Assembly (NCBI GenBank): GCA_004352715.1
Contig: SCFE01000043.1
Coordinates: 528,734-592,733 of the forward strand
Origin: Hofstenia miamia
Taxonomy: Eukaryota > Xenacoelomorpha > Acoela
DNA length: 64,000 nt
Reading direction: 5' to 3'
The translations under genes were made by a program, and so were the position numbers. Below, in pieces: positions 35,598 to 47,000 of this stretch (its first letter is position 1; each line of letters starts with the position of its first letter). The notes under the pieces are model-generated. The model saw only the letters and a list, made by a program, of their open reading frames with translations. It was not told the DNA's origin and did not search any database.

Positions 35598-35843
35598 CCA
35601 AGTTTCGGAAATTCCTATTTGCCATAAACTGTCTGAATTGGAGGTATTTAGCAGAAAGATTTTGAAAATTTATGTGGACATAATCGAATTACTGGTGTTT
35701 ACTTTTGAGCAAATGTTTCAAAAACAATGCTAGGACCAGGGTTTTTTCTATTCCCTGTGCAGAGAGAAGATAAAATAATGTCAAGGCAAAAAAGAGGCAT
35801 TTTTTAAAGCTTATCATAAGATTAAATTCCCTTATGTAGTAAA

Positions 35844-36955
35844 TTAATATGCATTATTAGATAAAAGTAAATTTCTTAACTGTGAAATTTCTCTTGCTGA
35901 TAACTGCGGCGGTAATGCGGCAACTTCTGAGTATAAGTGAGCGTACGTCGGCGATTTTTGTTGCGATTGATTAATTCGAAAGTGGTGATAATTAGGCGGT
36001 GCATAAAAGGAGCGGTTTGCGCTTTGAGCTTTGTGAAACGAACCAAAGAATTCTTTGATTACTTTTGCAAGAGTTGCATAACAAGCCTTAGAAAAGTGAA
36101 TGTTGTCGCTTGCGAAAAGCCTTGAGTTTGGCAGGGCGTTCAAAATAATAGAGCTACAGTTCGGGAAGACACTGTATCCTAGTTATTTGGCGTTTTGGTG
36201 CAGAAGGGTGCTCAGTTAGAATGCTTTACTCTTGAGGTGGCGATTTAACATGAAAGGCGCAAGTTCTCCAAGAAATACTTGTGCATATTTAAAAGTAGTC
36301 TTAACAGCTTCGATTAAATTTGAAACTTTTCTGTAAAATCCGATTTATTCTGCATTAAATCATTGCGACCAATTGTAATGAGAATTTTTTTGATAGACTC
36401 TTCTTTCGGGTACTGCTTAATAACGCGTATGAGTTCCTCAATTGTAGCTCCTGAGTAAGAGTGGACGGTGACTTTATGATTATCGATGAGGTGGTTAGCT
36501 CTAAGTTCTCTATACATTGACGATCCTAAGATTAAGAAGTCGGTGTTAGGCTTAATCATTCGTGGCTTGAGGTTTTTGGTAACGCGATCTAATTGTGGAG
36601 CCGGTGATGTGGCGGCGNNNNNNNNNNNNNNNNNNNNNNNNNNNNNNNNNNNNNNNNNNNNNNNNNNNNNNNNNNNNNNNNNNNNNNNNNNNNNNNNNNN
36701 NNNNNNNNNTCGTGATGTGGCGGCGTTATTAATATCAGAATGTGTCTGGGTTGCGATGTCTGCGAGTGATCTGTCTCTATCTTCATCAGATATGAATTTC
36801 TTTAGCAATTCAGGAATAAGAAGTAGTTAGGACTTATTAAGTTGTAGAAAGGGGGCAACAAGTTTGCTGTGATTTGCGGATGGCGATAGCGAGGAGTTCG
36901 TAAATGTTTTGAGCAAAGAGCGCGTGTGAGCATCAACTGCTCTGTGAGAAATCAT
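35844..36955 (-). pseudogene. LINE copy B2 ORF1 with SGNH hydrolase domain
   Basis: From about 36950 the frame holds a charged N-terminal part with KLVAPFLQLNKS. Then, in 36314-36808, TDFLILGSSMYRELRANHLI gives block I with the catalytic-type Ser, followed by VHSYSGATIEELI and KKILITIGRNDLMQNK (the GxND-type block). In 35844-36143 SDNIHFSKACYATLAKVIKE provides the DxxH block with the expected His. An SGNH esterase in ORF1 is known for CR1-like and some L2-like LINEs; its role in transposition is unclear, possibly lipid or membrane related. A frameshift near 36314 and the gap break the frame, but all four catalytic blocks are visible, unlike in copy A. Confidence 0.65.
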
Positions 36956-37032
36956 CGCGGCCGTAGATAAGCCGCACCCCGCTGCAATTGTTCGTGGAAA
37001 AAGGTGCGGCTTATAAACAGGTAAATACGGTA

Positions 37033-37640
37033 TGCAAATATATTATTTGCTGATATAAAATACGGTTTTTAAGAAACTTATTGTGAAATTATGATGAGAA
37101 TTAAATGATTCAAAGAAAAATTCTTTTAGAACTAAGGATTACGTTTCCAAATCAATCCTTTCTCTAAGACAGTTTGTCATTTTGAATACTATGCTGACAT
37201 TTTTTAATATCATTAAAAACTTACCACTTTATAATACATTTCAATGCCTGGTTTTATTCATAAACAGAACTCCAGATCAAAACATTTTATCTGCATTAAG
37301 TACAGAAAAAAAATCTTGAAAGAATCATTCATTAATACCGCTATCCGAACATGGAATTAATTACCTAAAGAGATAAAGAACATTGAAAAACTAAGAAGCC
37401 TTAAGAAGGAAAAGTAAAATTTACCTTAAGTAAAAGTGTATTTCAGGTCAATCATGGGTAGGATACAAATTCTACAACAACCTGTACTTGAACTCTCCTA
37501 GTAATTTCTCTCTAGACTGTTAGATTTATTGCATAGCATATTTTGCTTTTGCATGGATTTGTATATATGTTTGGCGCTATTCAGATAAATTATCAGTTTT
37601 AAATATTTATCTGAAAAAAGAATATCTTATCTTATATTAT
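37033..37640 (+). mobile_element. LINE copy D, second part and 3' end
   Basis: It resumes the frame of 28985-30221 with ANILFADIKY, then LPLYNTFQCLVLFINRTPDQ and SFINTAIRTWN, and ends in ATCTTATCTTATATTATCTT, the TTATC tail of this LINE family. Together with the first part it spans about 1.8 kb of original LINE sequence. Confidence 0.7.
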
Positions 37641-39310
37641 CTTATTATGCAAAATTCTACATTTTTAAGCACTATCGAGTAATTTCTAGCCAATAAAATA
37701 ATAAAAATTATTTATTTTCAAACATTTGTATAATACAAAAAACTATAAAAATACTTATTAACGTTTAAAGTAAATCGTTTTCTTTAATTCCACTTAGTTG
37801 CAAATTGATATTACTTAGTTACAGACTTGATTCTTTGAATACCCAAATAAGTTCTTTTCTTTGGTGATAATTCAAATTTAATTGATTCTTAAATTCTTTA
37901 AAATTAGATTCTTCTTTAATTTCAGGTGATAATCTGTTCCACAGACATATTCAACCTTTCGCATTGCAACCTCTAATGTCAGTGTAGAATATTCAAGAAT
38001 CGCTTGAATATTTGATTCATTCATATTTTTGATATAAACATTCAATAAAAAGTGCATTTTTTCTGATCATTGCATTATTTCTCTAAGCCTACCCAATTTC
38101 ACTTCATCTAATATATAATCATATAAAACTGGGTATAGAAATATTGGTTTATTAATCAAAATAATGTTACATGTTGAAACAGACTTTTTTCTACGGTTTT
38201 CCTTATATTTAGAAAATTAATATTTCAATCTCTCCTTAGCATGCTATTTCTCAACAAATTTAAAGGTTGAAAAACAGATTGCAACTTTGAATTAAAGCAA
38301 CATTCACTGTGGATTTGGTAATTCTATCAATATTTTGAAACTCTTTTATCATTTTGATTAAGGCAAGAATGGTCTTTCTATGTTGTATTAAAACCTTATC
38401 AAATCTTTAGTCATTCCGACATCCTAAACCTCATTTTTCGCCCCAACAAATTGTGGAGCTAATAGGGTGAAGAAACAGTTCGCTCTAAGAGATCATTGCC
38501 AGACAAATTGTACAATACCGATTATTACTCTCAACTTTTTAAATTGTTTATAGCTTGCGAACGTTTATAATTCGTTATTGCTTGAAAATTATGTCAATGA
38601 CCCTATTTACACAAGCCATCAGTTGTTGATTGCGCTAATAACCCTCTCTAAGTACGCAATATATTATTCTATTCTTGTCTTTTAAAGCGTATTATTGTGT
38701 AATGTTATCCATAATGCTAGAAGAAGAAGAAATATTTGTAGGTTTGGCCTATTTAGAGGGGTTGAAAGTAAAGTATTGCCGTCGTTTAAATTGCTCATGC
38801 AAAAACCAATAAAATTCTGAATTATTCCAAAGAGATGATATGGCTGGGAGACAAATCTTTCTAATACATACAGTCATTTTCTTAACAATAGTATTTATAT
38901 TCTATTTAAAATTAAGCCTTGAGTCAATCGTTACCCCTAGATATTCAAGCTGATTAATAAGTATAATAGATGCTTGATTATCTAAATTACTTGATAACGT
39001 GTTGCAAGATGAAAGCAAAACTCAGGCTTTGACCATCAAAATTTATTTTATAGAATTATATTTCATAATTACCTAGGTTTTTCAATATATTAGAAATTTC
39101 GCAAATGCCAATGTATTGATTTCCTTGGAGTTTCGAGTCTATTTTTTTCAATGGAAGACGGTTTTAATTTTCTAGAATTCGATATTTAATTAATGAATGT
39201 TTTGGTTCAATAATTTTCTACATTCGTGTTTAATATTCATTTTACGCTTTACTATTTTCCATATTCGATATATTTCTAGTTATTTTATAAAAAATAGTAT
39301 AAGACTTTCA
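37640..39310 (-). mobile_element. Decayed LINE fragments
   Basis: 38840-39310 aligns by eye with the region near 31850-33250 (copy B family): the same order of words for the RT thumb and then the linker on the minus strand, full of indels. 37740-38800 looks like another old LINE 3' region (minus), but I can only support this by fragments such as sequences reading NQLNLNYHQRKEL. No open frame remains. Confidence 0.4.
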
Positions 39311-40044
39311 GGCTTTGAATACATTTTAAAAGTTTTATTTTAATAAAGATAAATTTTCCGCTCAAAATTTTTTGTTTTCGAGAGATGCTAATAGCAATGA
39401 TTAATCCAACTACGATTCAAGAGTAAGAACAAAACTATTAATCATGTTGTTAGTGTCAATTACAAAGCATGTGAAATTTACCCACGAAAACAATAAGCAA
39501 TACTATTTTCAAATCCTTAACAACAATGAGAACCTGATGAATTTCTGGGACAATTTTGACATAATTTTCCGTTTTTGTCCTTAGACAATTTTTCATTGCA
39601 TTTGCCCTTTAAATTAAAATAAATTGAAACCCTAATATTTGAATTGCGATTATTTTGACGGAGGTTAAATAGATAACACGTTTTACTAAAATATGGATGT
39701 TCCATTATTCAGTTATGCAACATTATGGTTTGTTTCATAAAAAGTGGCATCAAAATTGGTTGGGTGCAACTGAAATGACACCTCATATGCAGTGAAATAG
39801 AACCTTCTCAACATGTTACATACTATATCACAAAAGTCTAAAACCTTTGATTTATGTTGAGATGTATCCCGATTGAGACTCATTGTTGTCTTTTATAAAG
39901 TTAGTTGGCGCCAATCATCATAGACCAACAGATCAAAAATAGGCCCACATTTATTTATTTTCAGAAAAAATCGTAAAGTATGGGCCATAAAACGCGGTAA
40001 AGTACGGGACAAATTCCCAGCGATATTCTTTTATAAAACATCAT

Positions 40045-40101
<57 letters not shown>

Positions 40102-42040
40102 TACATGGCTAAATCAGTCGTTACGAATTCATAATATTAATATATGTTCTACTGAAGTAGCTAAATAATATATGCTCACTAACATTAGCATATAATAAAG
40201 CTACTATTAATGTCAAAGTGCATTAAGAGCAACATTTCATAATTTGTATTATTAAACTAATATGGTAATATCGCTGGTATTAACGCATCCCCGGCTTGCC
40301 ATTCAACTCTTTAAAATTGTTCTCTATTTACAACAACTAATGGGTATTACATACAAAATCATTATCAACATATTTACAAATACATGCTTAAAACGGAAAA
40401 CACTAGACTGGTCGATACAAACAACCAGCACCGATGTTACAATATGGGTTAATTTGACCCACATTTGGCAAAATTTATTTCATATTAACTTAACGCTACA
40501 TATTATTAGGTAATACCACGCAATGTTCGCAAATTGTGGTGCAAAAATTAGAAATGGAGACCCGCGCAATTCAACCTGTGCGCAATCGATTTCTTGAATC
40601 AAGTTTTTCACGATAATTTGTATGAAGCAACCTAAATTCGATAACATAGAGGTTGACGTTTCAGTCCTTTAATTCTAATATGTTTCTCAAAATCAATAAA
40701 ACTACGTTGTCTAATAGAGTTCAAGTTTCACAATCAATGCCACATAACTGGATATAGAAAGAGGATTTTTTTCCTAGAAGAGTGTGACACAGGGAGAATA
40801 CCGTTCTGTACTGCAGAAGAGATTTCGAAATGTGTGGAAATGAAAACCGCTTATAACTCTGGAAAGACAAGACATGGTCAAGCGTCATGCAGATGTTTCT
40901 GACAACTCGAAAAGTACTCAAAGTACTAAATATTGGGGCTATGTATGACCCAGTTCTGTAGAGTTGAGTTTGCATCATTTATCTCTCAAATTTATCTTCT
41001 AAACTTTTAGAGTTAAAGCATGTCACTTAATTTAAATTTCTAGTGTAATATTTAGTTTTATTGTTCTGTAATATCAAAGTTATCAATGAATGTCGTACAA
41101 ATGTGCAAATTCATACAGGTCACGACTTTGCTCAAGAAAACCTAAATTTGGAAACTCATTGTGCAATGGCATCCTCCAAATATATTAATACATTCAATTA
41201 TTTAGAACTAAAATGCACCGTGTTGATGGTGCACAATGTTATCAAATCGCTAAATATTAGTGCTTAAATTTCTATTGAAAAATTTACAGGTTTTGCGAGT
41301 CACATGCTTCACCAAAAATTTTAACATTTCATATAACGTTTTTGTGAACCTTGCTATTCAAACTTTAGGACAAAGTGCTTATGAGTTTCCCTCATTCTCA
41401 ACGGGCATGAAGCGCCAGCTGCGGAATAATATTTGAAAATGTTTCCGAAATTTCTCAAATAATTTTGTAAAATTGTTCCGTACTTTACTATGGAATGCAC
41501 TAATTACGTTTCTCAGATTCTCTATTTTATCAGGTTGTTCGCGAATAGGGGTCCATTTTCTATATATCTTAGTTTATTTTGGAACTAAGGAAACTCACTC
41601 ATGTTATACAGTGCTAAGAAAGGATATAATTAATCAAAATAGTAATATTGGAGGCAATTATTGTAGGAATGTTATAATTTTCTGTTTAGATGTTTAAATA
41701 CCTTAAATTTTAAAATCCTGAGTTATTGTCGCACCTATTGCTGAATTTACTTTACCGGTATGCAATGTTTAAAAAATTGTACTAAAGTGTATTACTGTGG
41801 CCAAAATGCCTGCAAAGTTTCTCTTTTCATTAAAAGTTCCAAGTGTCTCAGGAAAGTTTGACATTCTTTTCTTTTCTAATGCTCAGGTAATCAGGAAAGC
41901 CAAAAATTTATGAAATTGCTAGCCAGTTTAAGGGTTAGAACCAAATTATTATTTTCTGAGTAAACCAGTGAAATTTCCTTTTCAATTTTTTGCAAAAATT
42001 AATGTTAACATTTACTTGGACAGTATAAAAAAACTAATTG
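39311..42040. other. Mostly no recognisable gene; TA/GA microsatellite
   Basis: AT-rich sequence with a compound microsatellite at about 40050-40101, (AT)n followed by (GA)n. A short Cys-rich frame at 39517-39705 (minus) is noted under findings. Other frames here (40262-40513, 40721-40978, 41061-41267, 41473-41697) have no family features. Confidence 0.45.
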
Positions 42041-42044
42041 CTTT

Positions 42045-42145
42045 CTAGAAAGTGGATTTTTGATTGGATTATCAATTTCAACCATAAGGCTTTCAAATTT
42101 TCAAGTCCTTATATCGTTTCAGAAAATATACATTAATGATTGGCA
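42045..42145 (-). mobile_element. Small LINE endonuclease fragment
   Basis: About 100 bp matching the part of copy A near 23467-23560 (the ESLWVEINNP region on the minus strand), diverged and isolated. Nothing else of the LINE is seen around it. Confidence 0.4.
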
Positions 42146-42915
42146 TAAGATCAAACATGATCGATGTCATTGGTGGTAGACCATGTTTCAGATCCTAAAC
42201 TCATTATCGCAATCATCATCTATTCGCCAAACTCTGAAACTAAATGTAGAAGGTCTAAAATAAATTTATACAAGGACGTCCTTGAATATAGTAATACAAA
42301 TTTTGTTTTTGAATTATTTTCAAAATTAGTTTGAGTATTTTGAATATCAATTTTAAAGTTTCTAAATCCATTATTCGTTTGATATATCGTGGGGCTGCAG
42401 TAAAAGTGTAGCAAGTGCAAAATTTCAGTTTTGAGATATAAATGTTTGTGTTTAATGAATCCCACAGAAAGTATTTTGAGGGCACATGTTATACTTTTGC
42501 GCAAGATAACAGTTTCTATTATGTGTAAAAACCCAAACTGAGGTTTTAGAAACAAGTAAGCTATGATAACTGATCAACAAGCCAAAAAACGTGAAAATGT
42601 GGCTTGTTACACTTTTGCTCCAGGACCACGATATTTTGGTAATTACGTCTATACATTTATAGCTGTGCTTAGAAATGAGTTTTTCACAATTAGCTTCTTA
42701 CAATTAATTGGTTCAATGATATGCGTTCTTTTTGTTTGATTAACTTTGCAGCTAGAATGTCATTTATGTTAAATGGGAGAATATTAATTGTTTTCAAGAA
42801 TATAGTTACAAGTACATTTATGCAGATATTATATTGTGGATGTAGAAATTTTCTGAGGAAGTGAACTTATTGCTTCAATCGATATGACAATAATAAATAT
42901 TTAGTTGTATTTCAA
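42146..42915. other. No recognisable gene
   Basis: Open frames at 42220-42555 are AT-rich without family features. No repeat ends seen. Confidence 0.4.
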
Positions 42916-42917
42916 AA

Positions 42918-43190
42918 TTTAGATAAGATAAGATAGTCTTTATTCTATTAATTTTTATATCGAATCAAGAATATTTCCGAGGTATATAGGGGGTGCAACT
43001 TGTTTTATGTGAACGCCGGTGAAATTAAGTTTATATTGTAAAGAAGAATCAGTCTTTAATTTAACAATGAAGAATTGAGTTTTTAAGGGATTCCCTCTTA
43101 ATTTTAAAGAAGCAAAATATTTAGCGAGAAAAATACAATATCCTTTAGAGAACATTTTCGGGAGATTTATTAGAAATAAAAATGCGCTGA
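42918..43190 (-). mobile_element. LINE 3' fragment ending in GATAA repeats
   Basis: The minus-strand frame 42955-43155 reads NPLKTQFFIVKLKTD then PIYLGNILDS. This is the 'NpsKTeff..G' and 'YLGvilDs' part of a reverse transcriptase, directly followed by a GATAAGATAAGAT tail (42920-42935). The fragment is short and internally deleted. Confidence 0.5.
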
Positions 43191-43775
43191 CACTGAGAAA
43201 ACTCGTCCATTAATGGGTTCATATTTTTTTGATTATTTACTTTTTATATTTGATAACAATTTCTAATCAGCAAAAGTTTTACCTTACAATTTGAAGTGGA
43301 AATTATTTTTGTATAAAAATTCGATTTAGCTTAAATGTGGGAGTTATTTTTTACCCATTGTGTTCGAAATTGATTATTACATTTAGTTAATAAAATAACT
43401 GGACAGGTATATAATACAAAAAATATAAATAACAACAAAACATCTAACGAACAATTTACAAATAAAATTATAAGCAGCAAATTTTACAAAGCTAAAATTT
43501 ACAGGAAATCCTCAAATTACAAATTAGGAATTTACAAATTCATGCAAGTAATTTATCTACAAAATAGCAATGAAAGAGACAATGAGGTAAAGCAATGATC
43601 TTTATCTTTAATACAAAACCCTGCATCAGAGAAAATGTGTTACTAAAATACTGTTATTTAATTCTCTTGAATAAATTAAAATGGACACATGCGTATCTGG
43701 AAAAAATGAAGCATGTACAAACCGTAAAAACCTAAATCGAAATTAAAACACCAAAGGGAAACTTACAACATTAAA
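43191..43775. other. Downstream of the tetraspanin stop; presumed 3' UTR and spacer
   Basis: AT-rich, no coding signal. I could not identify a clear minus-strand AATAAA with a downstream GU-rich element. Confidence 0.35.
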
Positions 43776-44041
43776 TCAATGAGAGCCAACGTAATAATAA
43801 CCTTTCCCGGGTGAAGAGGTTCGAAACTGATAGAAGTTCAAGCACAACACTACAAACCGAACTATAAGGATAAAGAACACTATAATTAACACTAAATTGA
43901 AATCTTCAGAGAAGTACGCTATAGCAGGATCAAAGCAACCTTCACTGGAAGCAGCTGGATTAGAACTATTACCATAACAAGCGGCAAGTGCAGAATCAGA
44001 AAGTGACAATTTGCGATTGATCACACTGCTTATAGAAATTC
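43776..44041 (-). CDS. Tetraspanin exon 4 (loop end, fourth helix, C-terminus)
   Basis: Follows AACAATTTTTTTAG and completes Gly212. It encodes the last two loop cysteines (AACYG and EGCFD), helix 4 (LVLIIVFFILIVRFVVLCLN) and a short tail ending KGYYYVGSH, stop at 43776-43778. Confidence 0.88.
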
Positions 44042-47000
44042 CTAAAAAAATTGTTGAGTTAATTCAGACTGTTTTTTCACAAGTGCTTGCTTTCGTCGAG
44101 TACATATCATTAAAACTTTGAGAAGGTGTTCTACATTGACGCATTACGCCGTGCAAAACTAAACTTATAGAAACGAAGTAGTCTGAGTAAAATAACGACA
44201 GCCAAATACATAATGTTTCACTTTGTAGTAAGGCAGCTAAACCGACCTTAAGCTGCATTTACATTAGTTCGCTATGACCAGCATTTTTACAGACTGGGAG
44301 TAAATTGAATACATCATCTCGATGCAGATTTGAGACGAGGTTATGTTGTTAGTAAGATCCTTTTCGAAATATAAATACATTTTAGCAGTGATGGGCTAAT
44401 AGTAAGTATACTACCCTGTCCATAAATGGTTATCTATCATCACGGTACGACTTTAGCACGAAGAAGGCCACCAACTAGAATGCTTAGAGTTAGTGATTTA
44501 CACCTTAGATTATATTAACAAGCAATGAATACCTACTAGGCAGCAAGAAATAATGTGTGCACTACCATAGTTAAGTGTTGAGCGCCAATGTAAAACAAAT
44601 CGATCTGCACGGATCGTACAATGTAAAAAGCGTACGATGGTCAAGGCTCCTAACAGCACTGCTGTTAACAGCTGAAAGCTGTTACAGCAAACAGCAACCA
44701 AGTGCTGTTTAATACAGCAAATAACATTCACGTAGATAGGCCTATCTGTGTTATTCACACTCCTTCAATCCCCTCAACAGCAAATCAAATACGATCAGAT
44801 TTCAGACCAGTGTTGAAATCGTTGATAGAGATAATCGCAGGCCCAACTACGTCAAAAACCCCAATTGATAGAGGGTGTTTTAACGTATCAATTGTATTTT
44901 ATACTTGGAGATTCATAAATATTCATTTATTATTGTTAGTCATTTCACAATTATGTTGTATGCTGTGCGCATTTATAAATTTTAATTTCTAGCTCTTTAT
45001 CAACTTGTAGAAAAGATGAAAATTTTTCATTTGGTACAATTGTCAAAACATTTACAAAGCATTTGATATTATATGATTAGATGATTGTATAGTGATACAA
45101 TCAGACGACTTGTTGACATTTTTACAACTGGTGTTATTTATGTTTATATTTCTGTTATATATTTTGTAGATATGTTATCCATTTTAAGAATCGCCTTGAA
45201 GTTAGTGTTTAGTTTTTAATAGTTTCTTATAGAGTACATTGCCTTTCTTTTAACTGTTTAAAAACAATGTTGTTGTCTCCTATCCAGTGGCGAATACAAA
45301 AGCGGACATGGTGAAATGGCGTTCCTTAGATTTTCAAAACTGATTTGGATTGATTGAATAACAAAATTTCGAAAAAAAATTTAAAAATTTTATAGTTGAC
45401 TGCAAAAAAATGAGACTAGAAAAAAGGCATATTACTTTTGAACTACTGAACGTAACAACTCAAGAAAGGTAAGATTTTAAAGTTACATTAAAGGACTATA
45501 AGTAAAAAGCATCAAAGTCTAATTTGTTTTCCTCCTGTAGAAATAACTTCATTCAAACGAACTGAAACTGATTTCATTAAATTGGACTTCATTTCAGATG
45601 TCAAAATGTGTTGACTTTCTTGGATTTTTTCTTTTAAATCGGATATATTTTTCGGATTTTTCTTCTCAATGTCATTTTTCAATACCTGCCACACGTTTTC
45701 GAGTGGAGAAAGATCAGCAGAACTTGGTGGCCATTGCAAAAACTGGATATTATTTTCAGAAAACCAATTTTTTGTCTTTGCTGACGTGTGCGGGGTTGCT
45801 CCGTCCTGTTGGAGTATCCATCCATCATCATATAAAGCATCAGCATAAGNNNNNNNNNNNNNNNNNNNNNNNNNNNNNNNNNNNNNNNNNNNNNNNNNNN
45901 NNNNNNNNNNNNNNNNNNNNNNNNNNNNNNNNNNNNNNNNNNNNNNNNNNNNNNNNNNNNNNNNNNNNNNNNNNNNNNNNNNNNNNNNNNNNNNNNNNNN
46001 NNNNNNNNNNNNNNNNNNNNNNNNNNNNNNNNNNNNNNNNNNNNNNNNNNNNNNNNNNNNNNNNNNNNNNNNNNNNNNNNNNNNNNNNNNNNNNNNNNNN
46101 NNNNNNNNNNNNNNNNNNNNNNNNNNNNNNNNNNNNNNNNNNNNNNNNNNNNNNNNNNNNNNNNNNNNNNNNNNNNNNNNNNNNNNNNNNNNNNNNNNNN
46201 NNNNNNNNNNNNNNNNNNNNNNNNNNNNNNNNNNNNNNNNNNNNNNNNNNNNNNNNNNNNNNNNNNNNNNNNNNNNNNNNNNNNNNNNNNNNNNNNNNNN
46301 NNNNNNNNNNNNNNNNNNNNNNNNNNNNNNNNNNNNNNNNNNNNNNNNNNNNNNNNNNNNNNNNNNNNNNNNNNNNNNNNNNNNNNNNNNNNNNNNNNNN
46401 NNNNNNNNNNNNNNNNNNNNNNNNNNNNNNNNNNNNNNNNNNNNNNNNNNNNNNNNNNNNNNNNNNNNNNNNNNNNNNNNNNNNNNNNNNNNNNNNNNNA
46501 TATATATATATATATATATGTACATATACATATATATGAGTTACATATAAAAGTGCCATTTCAAAATTCAAATTAAAGTGAAATAAGCGTTTATAATAAG
46601 AGGGTATGCGGTTAGCCTAAACTTAAGATATACCGTAGTAAACTACAGTGAGGGGTTAAGTAAATATTAGCTTTTTTAATAATACATTCGAAATGCAAAC
46701 AAAAATTTATGCTAGTAAGCCAATTTCCTTTGATCAATGACAAAAATCGAACAACGATAGCAAATATATTCACAAAGGAAAGAGATTTCATTTTTGCAAC
46801 ACAGAATTTCGCAAATTCTCTAACTGATACATTNTTGTTTGACCATTTTAAAGTTCACAAAATTCTCGTTGTCTTTTATTTTTATAGTTTTCCTCTAAAA
46901 CGTCTCAATACGTTTCCACAAAGCGTGAAAAAATAGGTGTTCAGTCTCATTTTTTTTGCAGCCAACTATGTAAACTGAGGCCGGAAATGCATTTTCAGAG

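Larger units (their letters stand above)
33358..36955 (-). mobile_element. LINE copy B2 (minus strand), ORF1 and most of ORF2
   Basis: In transcript order it holds ORF1 (about 36950 to 35844) with an esterase domain, then endonuclease (35597-35081), linker (35003-34300), reverse transcriptase and its C-terminal segment (33864-33358). It ends abruptly at 33358 in GATAAGATAAAGAT, where copy B1 begins, so B1 appears inserted into a GATAA-like site of B2. A 92-N gap (36618-36709) lies in ORF1 with GATGTGGCGGCG on both sides. Confidence 0.7.
30222..37030. mobile_element. TA-flanked DNA element hosting nested LINEs
   Basis: The ends are inverted: TCGTATTCACCCGTGTATAA at 30222 and, on the minus strand, CCGTATTTACCTGTTTATAA ending at 37030. 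TA lies at both edges (30220-30221 and 37031-37032). Removing the element leaves one TA and restores the LINE frame exactly across MSHINY|ANILFAD, which confirms insertion and a 2-base target duplication as in Tc1/mariner-pogo elements. Original element sequence remains only at 30222 to about 30575 and about 36955 to 37030, with GATAAGCCGCACC repeated near both ends. The rest is younger LINE insertions. No transposase is recognisable. Confidence 0.7.

Noticed and set aside
44064-44258. Hydrophobic minus-strand frame just upstream of tetraspanin exon 4
   Set aside because: It is in intron 3. The splice phases already work without it, and no matching acceptor/donor pair makes it an alternative exon.
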